A stretch of DNA of 64,000 nucleotides. It comes from Methylobacteriaceae bacterium (GTDB lineage Bacteria > Pseudomonadota > Alphaproteobacteria > Rhizobiales > Beijerinckiaceae). Shown piece by piece: positions 1-11,584 of this stretch. The translations under genes and the position numbers were made by a program. Positions within the stretch are counted from its first letter, which is position 1, and the number at the start of each line of letters is the position of its first letter. The notes under the pieces were generated by a model. It was given only the letters and a program-made list of their open reading frames with translations. It was not told where the DNA came from and did not search any database. Location: the NCBI GenBank assembly GCA_020638135.1, contig JACKJE010000003.1, forward strand, positions 124,001 to 188,000. The letters are read 5' to 3'.

Positions 1-65
1 ACACCGGCGTACGGCGTTCGCTCGCCACCCTGCCGCGCGATCTCGCGCACATGGTCGGCCTCTAG
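1..65 (+). CDS. C-terminal end of an upstream gene, possibly the EmrA-like membrane-fusion partner of the next gene
   Basis: An open frame runs in from the window edge and stops with TAG at 63-65. Only about 20 residues are visible, ending in RDLAHMVGL, which is too few to identify a family. The stop lies two bases before the GTG start of the DHA2 exporter, so the two genes are almost certainly co-transcribed. DHA2/EmrB exporters are usually preceded by an EmrA/HlyD membrane-fusion protein, so that identity is an inference from position alone. Confidence 0.45.
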   Translation, partial: TGVRRSLATLPRDLAHMVGL

Positions 66-67
66 CC

Positions 68-1600
68 GTGTCCGGCGCCGAACCGCAGGTTCGCAATCGC
101 GGATTGCTCACCATCTGTGTGATGGCCGCCACGATCATGCAGGCGCTGGACACCACCATCGCCAATGTCGCGCTGCCCTACATGCAGGGTTCGCTGTCGG
201 CGACGCAGGACCAGATCGCCTGGGTGCTGACCTCCTATATCGTCGCCGCCGCGATCATGATGCCGACGACCGGATTCTTCGCCGCGCGATTCGGCCGCAA
301 GAAGCTGCTGATCGTCGCGGTCGCCGGCTTCACGCTCGCCTCCGGCCTGTGCGGCGCGGCCCAGACGCTCGGCCAGATGGTCGCCTTCCGTCTGTTGCAG
401 GGCGTGTTCGGCGCGGCGCTGGTGCCGATGTCGCAGGCGATCCTGCTGGATTCCTATCCGCGCGAGAAACACGGATCGGCCATGGCGATCTGGGGCGTCG
501 GCGTCATGGTCGGCCCGATCCTCGGGCCGATGCTCGGCGGCTGGCTGACCGAATATTACAACTGGCGCTGGGTCTTCTACATCAACGTGCCGATCGGCGT
601 GGCGGTCGTTTTCGGCGTCGCCGCCGTGCTCACCGAAAGCAGGCTGCAGGACATGCGCTTCGACTGGTTCGGCTTCACCGCCTTCAGCCTTGCGGTTGGC
701 GCTCTGCAGATGATGCTCGACCGCGGCCAGCTGCTCGACTGGTTTTCCTCGCGCGAAATCATCTTCGAAGCGGCGCTCGCGACCCTCGCCCTCTACCTCT
801 TTCTCGTTCATTCCGCGACGGCGAAGCAGCCCTACATCGATCCGCGCCTTTTCGCCGATCATAACTTCCGCGTCGGCGTCACGCTGATCTTCGTCGTCGG
901 CGTGATCCTGCTGGCGAGCGTCGCGCTGCTGACCCCCTATCTGCAGACGCTGATGGGCTATCCGGTGCTGACGGCCGGCCTCATCCTCGGCCCGCGCGGC
1001 GTCGGCACCATGGTCGCCATGATGATCGTCGGCCGCCTCATCGCGCGCATCGACCCACGCATCTTTCTCCTGATCGGGCTCGGCCTCTCCGCGCTGTCGC
1101 TCTACGAGATGACCGGCTTCACGCCAGACGTCTCCTCGCGCACGCTCCTGATCAACGGCATCGTCCAGGGTTTTGGCCTCGGCTTCCTGTTCACGCCGCT
1201 GTCGACCGTCACCTTCGCGACCCTGCCGGCGCAGTTGCGCACGCAGGCGACCGGCCTGTTCAGCCTGCTGCGCAATCTCGGCTCGTCCATCGGCGTTTCC
1301 GTCGTCATGTTCATGCTGGCGCGTAATGTGCAGGTCGTGCACGCCGAGCTCGCGCAGAACGCCACGCCGTTCAATCCGGCGCTGCGCGCGCTTCCCGTCG
1401 AACACTTCTGGAATTTGAAGACGCTTGCCGGCCGCGCCGCGCTGAACATGGAGATCACGCGGCAGGCCGAGATCGTCGCCTATATGAACGACTACAAGCT
1501 GCTCGCCATTCTCACGCTGGCCGCCGCGCCGCTCGTCCTGCTGCTCGGCCGCCCGCAGGACCGCCAGATCGGCGCGGCGCATGCAGCCGCGATGGACTAG
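68..1600 (+). CDS. MFS drug efflux permease, DHA2 (EmrB/QacA) family
   Basis: Inner-membrane proton-driven multidrug exporter of 510 residues, the normal size for the 14-helix DHA2 family. The family signature LDTTIANVALP is at residues 27-37 in the first helix, and MFS motif A appears as GFFAARFGRKK at residues 69-79. Long hydrophobic segments continue to the C-terminus. The GTG start follows the upstream stop by two bases, which favours translational coupling to an EmrA-like adaptor. The gene ends exactly where the convergent mogA gene ends, with no space for a terminator. The substrate cannot be read from the sequence. Confidence 0.93.
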   Translation: MSGAEPQVRNRGLLTICVMAATIMQALDTTIANVALPYMQGSLSATQDQIAWVLTSYIVAAAIMMPTTGFFAARFGRKKLLIVAVAGFTLASGLCGAAQTLGQMVAFRLLQGVFGAALVPMSQAILLDSYPREKHGSAMAIWGVGVMVGPILGPMLGGWLTEYYNWRWVFYINVPIGVAVVFGVAAVLTESRLQDMRFDWFGFTAFSLAVGALQMMLDRGQLLDWFSSREIIFEAALATLALYLFLVHSATAKQPYIDPRLFADHNFRVGVTLIFVVGVILLASVALLTPYLQTLMGYPVLTAGLILGPRGVGTMVAMMIVGRLIARIDPRIFLLIGLGLSALSLYEMTGFTPDVSSRTLLINGIVQGFGLGFLFTPLSTVTFATLPAQLRTQATGLFSLLRNLGSSIGVSVVMFMLARNVQVVHAELAQNATPFNPALRALPVEHFWNLKTLAGRAALNMEITRQAEIVAYMNDYKLLAILTLAAAPLVLLLGRPQDRQIGAAHAAAMD

Positions 1601-4007
<2,407 letters not shown>

Positions 4008-4067
4008 CGGCTGTTCCTCCACGTGAAGGGGATGCGGATGCGGGGAAGAAGGCGGGAGCGTCCCGAT

Positions 4068-4160
4068 CAGCCTTCCCTGCGCCGGCATTACCCGGATCAG
4101 GTTCTATGGGTCTCATCTCAGCCGCCGGGAAGACAATCTTGCCGGCAGCACCCCATGGCG
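4068..4160 (-). promoter_or_regulatory. TPP riboswitch (THI element) in the thiC leader
   Basis: Read on the minus strand, the segment contains the conserved THI-box elements in order: GGGGTGC near 4150, CGGCTGAGATGAGACCC around 4110-4125, GAACCTGATCCGGGTAATGCC around 4083-4104, and the closing AGGGAAGG. These form the three-way-junction aptamer that binds thiamine pyrophosphate. It lies about 60 bases upstream of the thiC ATG. Between aptamer and start codon there is no obvious U-tract terminator, and the strong GGAGG Shine-Dalgarno is at 4016-4020, so control of translation initiation is the likelier mechanism. Confidence 0.93.
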
Positions 4161-4294
4161 TTGGTGGAAACATAGACTTCGGGAGGGGTAGCTTCAAGCG
4201 CCCGGCAGAATGCGCGAGTGCGCGCCGCTCGCCCCTTCCCCTGCCGGCGATATGATGTTTATGTCGGACAATTCGAAATTCGGGAGGAGCCGCC

Positions 4295-4789
4295 ATGACC
4301 GCCGTCGCCAATCCGTTCGACGCCGCACGTCCCAAGAGCACGCGCGGCGAAATCCAGTCCAGCGTCGGCAAGGAGATCGGCGTCTCGAGATGGATCGCCA
4401 TCGATCAGGCGCGCATCGACGCTTTCGGCAAGCTGACCGAAGACCTCTATTTCATCCACATGGACCCCGAGCGCGCGAAGAAGGAGACGCCGTTCGGCGG
4501 CGCGATCGCGCATGGCTTCCTCACGCTCTCCATGCTGAGCGCCATGGCCTATGACGCCGTGCCCGATATCGAGGGCCGCACGATGGGCATGAACTACGGC
4601 TTCGACAAGATCCGCTTCATCTCGCCGGTGCCCGCAGGCTCGCGCGTACGCGCGCATTTCGTCATCGGCGCGGCGACCGCCAAGTCGGACCGCGAACTGG
4701 TGATCCGCTACGACGTATCCGTCGAAATCGAAGGCAAACCGAAGCCGGCGCTCGCCGCTGAATGGCTGACGATCGCATTCTTCGGGTGA
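4295..4789 (+). CDS. MaoC-like (R)-specific enoyl-CoA hydratase
   Basis: The 164-residue single-hotdog protein has the MaoC hydratase-2 signature: Asp and His in DLYFIHMDPERA, followed by FGGAIAHGFLTLSML. The Asp/His pair hydrates trans-2-enoyl-CoA to (R)-3-hydroxyacyl-CoA. The start follows GGGAGGAGCCGCC. It is the first gene of a three-gene plus-strand group with an MFE-2-like dehydrogenase and an ACAD10/11-type phosphotransferase, which fits an acyl-CoA degradation unit; (R)-hydratase and MFE-2-type dehydrogenase activities act consecutively in peroxisome-like beta-oxidation. The exact chain length is unknown. Confidence 0.88.
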   Translation: MTAVANPFDAARPKSTRGEIQSSVGKEIGVSRWIAIDQARIDAFGKLTEDLYFIHMDPERAKKETPFGGAIAHGFLTLSMLSAMAYDAVPDIEGRTMGMNYGFDKIRFISPVPAGSRVRAHFVIGAATAKSDRELVIRYDVSVEIEGKPKPALAAEWLTIAFFG

Positions 4790-4810
4790 AAGTGCGCGAC
4801 ACTTGAACAC

Positions 4811-4890
4811 GTCATTGCGAGGAGCGGAGCGACGAAGCAATCTAGGCGGCCTGCCGCGGCTCTGGATTACTTCGCTTTGCTCGCAATGAC
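4811..4890 (+). repeat. Palindromic intergenic repeat, family 1, copy A
   Basis: The element starts with GTCATTGCGAGGAGCGGAGC and ends with the matching CTTTGCTCGCAATGAC, forming a long imperfect hairpin around a GC-rich centre. Two more copies lie at 5841-5919 and 14679-14757. Such elements are scattered between genes in many Rhizobiales. This copy sits between the MaoC and SDR genes and stops about 24 bases before the SDR start. Confidence 0.9.
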
Positions 4891-4914
4891 GGAGAGGAAG
4901 AGGAAGAAAGTGCA

Positions 4915-5835
4915 ATGACCATTTCTTTCAAGGACCGCGTCGCCATCGTCACCGGCGCCGGCAACGGGCTTGGCCGCTCTCACGCGCTGGCGCTGGCCGC
5001 GCGCGGCGCCAAGGTCGTGATCAACGATTTCGGTGGCGCGCGCGACGGTTCGGGCGGCTCGTCGGAGGCCGCCGACAAGGTGGTCGCCGAGATCAAGGCG
5101 GCCGGCGGCGAGGCGATGGCGGCGCCGTGCAGCGTCACCGACGAGAAGGGGGTCGCCGACATGGTGCGCGGCGCCATGGAGAAATGGGGCCGCGTCGACA
5201 TTCTCATCAACAATGCCGGCATCCTGCGCGACAAGACCTTCTCCAAGATGGACATCGCCGATTTTCGCATGGTGCTCGACGTGCATCTCATGGGGTCGGT
5301 CATCTGCACCAAGGCGGTGTGGGACGTCATGCGTGCGCAGAACTACGGCCGCATCGTGCTGACCGCGTCTTCGTCCGGCATCTACGGCAATTTCGGCCAG
5401 GCCAATTACGGCGCGGCCAAGATGGCCATGGTTGGCCTGATGAACGTGCTGTGCCAGGAGGGCGCGAAGAACAACATCCACGTCAACACGCTTGCGCCGA
5501 CGGCGGCCACCCGCATGACCGAAGAATTGCTTCCCAAGCAGGCGCTCGACCTGATGCGCCCCGAACTGATCACGCCCGGCGTGCTCTATCTCGTCAGCGA
5601 GGAAGGCCCGACCCGCTACATCCTCGGCGCCGGCGCGGGCGCCTTCGCGCGCACGATCATCTACGAGACCGACGGCCTCTACATCGACGATCCGACGCCC
5701 GAGAAGGTCGCCGCGCATTTCGCCGAAATCGGCGATCCCGCCAAGCAGGAGGCCTTGCAGAACGCCTTCCAGCAGACCAATAAGTTCGTCGGCAAGGCCG
5801 CAGCCGCGAAAGGCGTGGCGCTGTCGAAGCCCTGA
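4915..5835 (+). CDS. SDR-family 3-hydroxyacyl-CoA dehydrogenase, MFE-2 (HSD17B4 N-domain)-like
   Basis: The NAD(P)-dependent short-chain dehydrogenase of 306 residues has TGAGNGLG at 13-20, NNAG at 99-102, catalytic Ser152 and the YxxxK pair Tyr165/Lys169. The insert after the second strand (NDFGGARDGSG) and the C-terminal extension with TDGLYIDDPTPEKVAAHF are typical of the dehydrogenase part of peroxisomal multifunctional enzyme type 2, which oxidises (R)-3-hydroxyacyl-CoA. The neighbouring MaoC hydratase supplies exactly that substrate class, so the two separate genes may match the fused eukaryotic enzyme. The ATG follows a purine-rich GGAGAGGAAGAGGAAGAAAG directly abutting repeat copy A. 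Confidence 0.88.
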   Translation: MTISFKDRVAIVTGAGNGLGRSHALALAARGAKVVINDFGGARDGSGGSSEAADKVVAEIKAAGGEAMAAPCSVTDEKGVADMVRGAMEKWGRVDILINNAGILRDKTFSKMDIADFRMVLDVHLMGSVICTKAVWDVMRAQNYGRIVLTASSSGIYGNFGQANYGAAKMAMVGLMNVLCQEGAKNNIHVNTLAPTAATRMTEELLPKQALDLMRPELITPGVLYLVSEEGPTRYILGAGAGAFARTIIYETDGLYIDDPTPEKVAAHFAEIGDPAKQEALQNAFQQTNKFVGKAAAAKGVALSKP

Positions 5836-5840
5836 TCGCC

Positions 5841-5919
5841 GTCATTGCGAGCGGAGCGAAGCAATCCAGAGCCACGACCCGGTTCTGGATTGCTTCGTCG
5901 CTTTGCTCCTCGCAATGAC
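5841..5919 (+). repeat. Palindromic intergenic repeat, family 1, copy B
   Basis: The element has the ends GTCATTGCGAGCGGAGCGAAGC and GCTTTGCTCCTCGCAATGAC with inner arms AGCAATCCAGA and TCTGGATTGCT, so nearly the whole element can fold into one hairpin. It begins five bases after the SDR stop and ends 15 bases before the next start codon, in the same orientation as copies A and C. Confidence 0.9.
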
Positions 5920-5934
5920 GGAAAGGAAAGAAGA

Positions 5935-6966
5935 ATGTCCCTCGACGTCAAAACCCTCGACGAAACCCGCCTCGCCGCCTGGCTCGAAAAGAACCTCGAC
6001 GGCTTCAAGGGCCCGCTCACGGCGACAAAGTTCGGCGACGGACAGTCGAACCCGACTTTCCTGATCGAGGCCGCCAGCGGCGCCTATGTGCTGCGCCGCA
6101 AGCCGCCGGGCGTGCTGCTGAAATCCGCGCACGCCGTCGATCGCGAGTACCGCGTGCAGAAGGCGCTCGCCGACACTGGCGTGCCCGTCGCAAAAATGCA
6201 CCTGCTGTGCGAGGACGACAGCGTCATCGGCACGGCCTTCTACATCATGCAGCGCATCGAGGGCCGCATCTTCTGGAAGCCGGACCTGCCGGAAGTCTCG
6301 CGCGAGGACCGCGCGAAAATCTACGACGAGATGAACCGCGCGCTCGCTGCGCTCACCACGCTCGATCCCGCCAGGGTCGGCCTCTCCGACTTCGGTCGCC
6401 CCGGCTCCTATTTCGAGCGCCAGTTCAAGCGCTGGACCGACCAGTACCGCGCCTCCGAAACCGAGACGATTCCCGCGATGGACGATCTCATCGCCTGGCT
6501 CGCCGGCAATACGCCGGCTGACGACGGCCGCGTGTCGATCGTCCACGGCGACTACCGGCTCGACAACATGATCTTCCATCCGACCGAGCCGCGCCTGCTC
6601 GCCGTGCTCGATTGGGAATTGTCGACGCTCGGCCATCCCTTCGCGGACATTTCCTACCAGTGCATGCAGTGGCGCACGGATTCGAAAAGCATCTTCTCCG
6701 GCCTCGGCGGCCTAGACCGCAAAGCGCTCGGCGTGCCGACCGAAGAGGAATATGTCGCGGCTTTCTGCAAGCGCGCGGGGCTCACGGGCATCCCCAACTG
6801 GGATTTCTACATTGCCTTCAATTTCTTCCGGCTGGCGGCGATCATCCAGGGCGTGAAGAAGCGCGCGCTCGACGGCAACGGCTCCAATCCCGAGCGCGGC
6901 CTGGCCATGGGCGAAATGGTCCCGGTTCTGGCCAAAGCGGGGCTGGAAACCGCTCGCAAGGCATGA
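5935..6966 (+). CDS. Aminoglycoside-phosphotransferase-fold protein, ACAD10/11 N-terminal-domain-like
   Basis: The 343-residue protein has a protein-kinase-like APH fold: catalytic loop HGDYRLDN at residues 204-211 and the metal-binding Asp226 in DWELSTLGHP. The N-terminal part (FGDGQSNPTFLIE, YVLRRKPPG) matches the ATP-grasping lobe. This family is found as the N-terminal domain of eukaryotic ACAD10/11, where phosphorylation of 4-hydroxyacyl-CoA has been described, and as stand-alone bacterial proteins near acyl-CoA genes. An acyl-CoA kinase role is an inference from that and from its position behind the MaoC and SDR genes. The ATG at 5935 was preferred to an in-frame start inside the repeat because GGAAAGGAAAGAAGA precedes it. 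Confidence 0.87.
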   Translation: MSLDVKTLDETRLAAWLEKNLDGFKGPLTATKFGDGQSNPTFLIEAASGAYVLRRKPPGVLLKSAHAVDREYRVQKALADTGVPVAKMHLLCEDDSVIGTAFYIMQRIEGRIFWKPDLPEVSREDRAKIYDEMNRALAALTTLDPARVGLSDFGRPGSYFERQFKRWTDQYRASETETIPAMDDLIAWLAGNTPADDGRVSIVHGDYRLDNMIFHPTEPRLLAVLDWELSTLGHPFADISYQCMQWRTDSKSIFSGLGGLDRKALGVPTEEEYVAAFCKRAGLTGIPNWDFYIAFNFFRLAAIIQGVKKRALDGNGSNPERGLAMGEMVPVLAKAGLETARKA

Positions 6967-7107
6967 AGCCCCGCGGCCTTGTTTTCGCCGTACAGCGATC
7001 TATGTTGCAACCCATAACATCCGCGCGGCGATGATGGATCGCCTGCGCATCCAATGGGCGGTACGGCCGTTTCGGTCGCGCTCTTCGATTCAGGCGACCA
7101 TCGGTTC

Positions 7108-8280
7108 ATGAAGCGCGCAATTATTCTCGTCCTGGCCCTCGTCGTCCTGCTCGGGGCCGCCGGCGGGCTCGGCTATTTCCAGATGGTCGTGAAGCCCGCG
7201 ATGATCAAAGGCTTCATCCAGAAGGCCGGCCAGCCCACCAATTCCGTCGCCGCGACACAGGCCAGGACCGAGACCTGGACGCCGACGCTCACCGCCATCG
7301 GCTCGCTGCGCGCCACGCAGGGCGTCGAGATCGCCCCGCAGGTCGGCGGCGTCGTGCGCGCCATCAAGTTCGAATCCTCACAGGATGTGCACAAGGGCGC
7401 GCTGCTCGTCGAGATCGACGATTCGACCGAGCAGGCCGACCTCAAGGCCAATCAGGCGGCGCTCCTCAATGCGCAATCCACGCTCAACCGCCAGTCGAAA
7501 CTCGTCTCGGGCGGCAACAGCACACAGGCGACGCTCGATCAGGCCACCGCCGCGCGCGATCAGGCGGCCGCCGCCGTCGAACGCACCAAGGCGATCATCG
7601 CGCAGAAGCGCATCGCCGCGCCCTTCGACGGCCGTCTCGGCATCCGCCGCATCGACATCGGCCAATATGTCTCGCCGGGCGCGCCGCTCGTGACGCTGCA
7701 GCAGCTCGATCCGATCTACGTCGACTTCCAGGCGCCCGAGCAATATTTCGCGCGCCTCGCCGTCGACCAGACCATCACGCTGACCGTTGACGCCTTCGGC
7801 GGCAAGACGTTCAGCGGCAAGGTCAAGTTCCTCGACGCACGCATCTCGACCGACACCCGCAACTTCCTCGTGCGCGGCGAAATCGAGAACAAGGACAAGA
7901 AGCTCCTGCCCGGCATGTTCGCCAATGTCTCGGTCTTGGCCGGCGACGCCCGTCAGGTCGTCACCCTACCGCGCACGGCGGTCGTCTATTCGCTCTATGG
8001 CGACAGCGTCTATGTGCTGAAGACGCCTGCGCCGAAGCCCGGCGAGGCGCAGGCGGCGCAACCTCAGAAAGCCACGCAGCCCACCGATGCGCTCTACGAG
8101 GTCGAGCGCCGCTTCGTGCGCGTCGGCGAGACGCAGGGCGACCGCGTCGAGATCGCCGACGGCGTGAAGGCCGGCGAGACCGTGGTGAGCGAAGGGCAGG
8201 TCAAGCTCTTCGCGGGCATGCGCGTGCGCATCGACCCGAAGGCGGGCCTCGCGCCCATGAACCCCATGCCGAAGCTCTGA
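7108..8280 (+). CDS. RND efflux periplasmic adaptor (membrane fusion protein, HlyD/AcrA family)
   Basis: The 390-residue protein has an N-terminal membrane anchor or signal (RAIILVLALVVLLGAAGGLGYF), then the lipoyl half-motif GVEIAPQVGGVVRAI, an alpha-helical hairpin region (around residues 100-160), the second lipoyl half and a beta-barrel domain with LPRTAVVYS. It links an inner-membrane RND pump to an outer-membrane channel. The start at 7108 was chosen because the hydrophobic anchor begins right there; an in-frame ATG at 7054 would add 18 residues ahead of the anchor. The gene is followed 10 bases later by the RND permease. No outer-membrane factor gene is present in the window. Confidence 0.92.
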   Translation: MKRAIILVLALVVLLGAAGGLGYFQMVVKPAMIKGFIQKAGQPTNSVAATQARTETWTPTLTAIGSLRATQGVEIAPQVGGVVRAIKFESSQDVHKGALLVEIDDSTEQADLKANQAALLNAQSTLNRQSKLVSGGNSTQATLDQATAARDQAAAAVERTKAIIAQKRIAAPFDGRLGIRRIDIGQYVSPGAPLVTLQQLDPIYVDFQAPEQYFARLAVDQTITLTVDAFGGKTFSGKVKFLDARISTDTRNFLVRGEIENKDKKLLPGMFANVSVLAGDARQVVTLPRTAVVYSLYGDSVYVLKTPAPKPGEAQAAQPQKATQPTDALYEVERRFVRVGETQGDRVEIADGVKAGETVVSEGQVKLFAGMRVRIDPKAGLAPMNPMPKL

Positions 8281-8290
8281 GGCGCCAAGC

Positions 8291-11200
8291 GTGGGCTCGT
8301 TCACCGACCTCTTCATCCGCCGTCCAGTTCTGGCGACCGTCGTCAGCCTGCTGATCCTGCTGATCGGCGCGCAGGCGGGCTTCAAGCTGCAGATCCGGCA
8401 ATATCCGGAACTCTCGCAGACCACGATCACCATCACGACGGCCTATCCCGGCGCCAATGCCGATCTCATCCAGGGCTTCATCACCACGCCGCTCGAACAG
8501 GCCGTGGCGAGCACCGAGGGCATCGACACGCTGGTGGCCAGTTCCCAGCAGAACGTCTCGACCATCACGCTCAATATGCGGCTGAACGCCAACCCCGATC
8601 GCGCCGTCGCCGACGTCCTGTCTAAAATCCAGCAGGTCAAGAGCCAGTTGCCGCGCGAGGCGCAGGACCCGGTCGTCGTCAAGAAGACCGGCCAGGGCTA
8701 CGCGCTCCTCTACATGTCCTTCAACTCGGACGTGCTGACGAGCGCGCAGATCACCGACTATCTCAACCGCGTCGTGCAACCGAAGCTGCAAACACTCGAC
8801 GGCGTCGCCGAAGCGCAGATCCTCGGCGGCCAGACCTTCGCCATGCGCATCTGGCTCGACCCGACCAAGATGGCCGCGCGCGGCGTGACGGCGGGCGATG
8901 TGCGCAATGCGCTCGCCGCCAACAATTTCACCGCCGCCGCGGGCCAGATCAAATCGGAGTACACGCAGACCTCGATCAACGCGCTGACCTCGCTCGACAG
9001 CGCCAAGGCGTTCGCGCAGCTCGTGGTCGTGGCGCGCGGCGATGCGCTGGTGCGGCTCGGCGACATTGCCCGCGTCGAACTCGGCCCGCAGAGCGCGGAT
9101 TCCTCCTCCGTCTTCGATGGGCTGAAAGCAGTCTTCATCGGCATCTATGCGACGCCGACCGCCAATCCGCTGACCGTGATCGACGAGGTGCGCAAGGCTT
9201 TCCCGAGCGTGCAGAGGGAATTGCCGGCCGGCATTCACGCGGCCATCGCCTATGACGCGACCGAATTCATCCGCGCCTCGATCTGGGAAGTCGCCAAGAC
9301 ACTGGCCGAAGCAGCCCTCATCGTCATCGTCGTCATCTTCCTGTTCCTCGGCAATTTCCGCTCGACCATCATCCCCATCGTCACCATTCCGCTCTCGCTG
9401 ATCGGCGTGATGATGTTCCTGCTGGCGATGGGCTATTCCATCAATCTGCTCACCCTGCTCGCCTTCGTGCTGGCGATCGGCCTCGTCGTCGACGACGCCA
9501 TCGTGGTGGTCGAGAACATCTGGCGCCACATCGAGGATGGCATGACGCCGCGCGACGCCGCGCTGACCGGCGCGCGCGAGATCGCAGGGCCCTGTCATCT
9601 CCATGACGATCACGCTGGCCGCCGTCTATGCGCCGATCGGCTTCGTCTCAGGGCTCACCGGCGCGCTGTTCCGCGAATTCGCCTTCACGCTGGCCGGCTC
9701 CGTCATCGTCTCGGGCGTCGTCGCGCTCACGCTGTCGCCGATGATGTGCTCGAAGCTGCTGAAGGCCCATGCGCCGGACGCGCGCGGCGGTTCTCGGCCT
9801 GGCTCGACAGCATGCTTCGACGCGCTGCGCCGCCGCTACGAGCGCCGCCTGCACAAGACGCTCAACTTCCGCGCGCTGACGGTGACGATCCTCGTCGGCG
9901 TGCTCGCGATCACCGCCGTCATGTTCGTCACGACGACGCCGAAGGAGCTCGCGCCCGAAGAAGACCAGGGCATTCTGCTGTCGCTGATCAAGACGCCGCA
10001 ATCCGGCAATCTCGATTACGGAAGCGGCGACGCAAAACGTCTGGAAGATCGTCGAGACCATTCCCGAGAAGGCGCGCATCTCTTCGTCATCAACGGTTTC
10101 GCCGGCGTGCACCAGGCCTTCGCCGGCATTCTGCTGAAGCCCTGGGACCAGCGCCAAGCGGTCGCAGAAGCAGATCCTGCAGAACGAACTGCAGCCCAAG
10201 CTCGCGACCATCGCCAGCGCGAAGATCTTCGCCTTCTCGCCGCCGCCGCTGCCGGGCTCCACCGGCGGCCCGCCGATGCAGTTCGTCATCCGCACGACTG
10301 GCGACTATCAGCGTCTCGCGCAGGTGGCCGGCGAAATGCAGAAGATCGCCACCGCCAGCGGCATGTTCATCTTCACCGACATCGATCTCAAGTTCGACAC
10401 GCCGCAGATCGAGTTCAAGATCGACGCGGCCAAGGCCAATCGCCTCGGCTGGTCGATGCAGGACGTCGGCGCTTCGCTCGCCACCATGCTCGGCGGCAAT
10501 TACGTCAACCGGTTCAATCTCTACGGCCGCTCCTACGAGGTCATCCCGCAGGCGCCGCGCGAATATCGCGACGCGCAGGGACTGGCTGACGCGCTACCGT
10601 GTGCGCACGAAGGGCGGCGAACTCGCGCCGCTCTCGACGGTCGCGTCCATCCAGCAGACCGTGCAGCCGAACGCGCTGTCGGAATTCCAGCAGCTCAATT
10701 CCGCGACGCTGTCGGGCGTGCCCTTTCCCGGCCGCACGCTCGGCGAGGCGATCGACTTCCTCACGCCAAGTCGAAGGAAATCTTCCCCGAGGGCTACACC
10801 TACGATTTCCAGGGCGACAGCGCGGCAATACGTGCAGGAGAGCGAACGCGCTGACCATCACCTTCATCTTCGCGCTGATCGTGATCTTCCTCGTGCTCGC
10901 CGCGCAGTTCGAGAGTTTCCGCGATCCGTTCATCATCCTGATCGCCTTGCCGACTTCGATGTTCGGCGCGCTGCTGCCGCTCAACCTCATGAGCGTGATG
11001 GGCCTTCCAGGCGAGCCTCCCTCAACATCTATTCGCAGATCGGCCTCGTCACGCTGATCGGCCTGATCTCCAAGCACGGCATCCTGATGGCGGAATTCGC
11101 CAACCGCATGCAGGAGGAAGCACATGAGCCGCCGCGAGGCGATCGAACATGCGGCCGGCGTGCGCCTGCGCCGATCCTGATGACGACGGCCGCGATGGTG

Positions 11201-11415
11201 GTGGGCGTCGTGCCGCTCATGACGCCGTCCGGCGCCGGCGCGCAGAGCCGCATCGCCATCGGCATCGTGATCGCCTCGGGCATGGCGTCGGCACGCTCTT
11301 CACGCTGTTCGTGACGCCGGCGATCTACACCTTCGTCGCCGCGACCATTCCCAGGACCGCGAGCAGCACGGCCTCGAGCGCCAGCCGTGGCGCAGACGCC
11401 CGCGGAGTGATATGA
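8291..11415 (+). pseudogene. RND efflux inner-membrane permease (AcrB/MexF-like), heavily frameshifted
   Basis: The GTG start begins GSFTDLFIRRPVLATVV, typical of HAE1-family RND pumps. The first 430 codons are intact and include TM1, the porter domain and the TM4 proton-relay region with VLAIGLVVDDAIVVVEN. From 9588 to the end, homologous sequence continues through all three frames, with at least a dozen 1-2-base indels near 9588, 9790, 9812, 10020, 10076, 10155, 10578, 10767, 10824, 10848, 11011, 11121, 11168 and 11285. Recognisable later segments include FTLAGSVIVSGVVALTLSPMM, VIRTTGDYQRL and LVTLIGLISKHGIL. Total length (about 1,040 codons) is normal. No large deletion or insertion is visible, so an error-rich consensus is the preferred explanation. 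It is typed as a pseudogene because no intact frame exists as given. Confidence 0.88.
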
Positions 11416-11435
11416 CGCGGCCTCGCGCCGATGCG

Positions 11436-11565
11436 AGGCCCTCTCCTTTCCCTCCCCGCTTCGCGGGAGAGGGGACGGCCGGCGCCCGTGATCACGACGG
11501 TCGATGAAGCGACGAGATCTGCCCCCTCCCGCGAAGCGGGGAGGGTTGGGGAGGGGGCAGGCCTC
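11436..11565. repeat. Inverted repeat with GC-rich arms between the RND permease and prfC
   Basis: The left arm AGGCCCTCTCCTTTCCCTCCCC with CGCTTCGCGGGAGAGGGG (11436-11475) is mirrored by the right arm CCCTCCCGCGAAGCGGGGAGGG with GGGGGCAGGCCT (11523-11565). The 45-base centre is unrelated. The transcript could fold into a long stem. It is a typical proteobacterial intergenic palindrome and may act as a transcript barrier before prfC. Confidence 0.75.
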
Positions 11566-11584
11566 CTGAAGAGAGAAGAATCGT

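Noticed and set aside
62..1582. Long open frame antisense to the DHA2 exporter
   Set aside because: Its product is an Arg/Asp/His-rich sequence with no hydrophobic core or family features, while the plus strand encodes a textbook 14-helix exporter. Such shadows are expected in GC-rich DNA.
9588..11300. Programmed ribosomal frameshifting in the RND permease
   Set aside because: More than ten shifts in both directions without slippery heptamers or a consistent pattern cannot be programmed. Sequence error or decay is simpler.
11436..11565. Insertion-sequence remnant between the RND permease and prfC
   Set aside because: The inverted arms are GC-rich and flank only 45 bases with no transposase or target duplication; it is better described as an intergenic palindrome.
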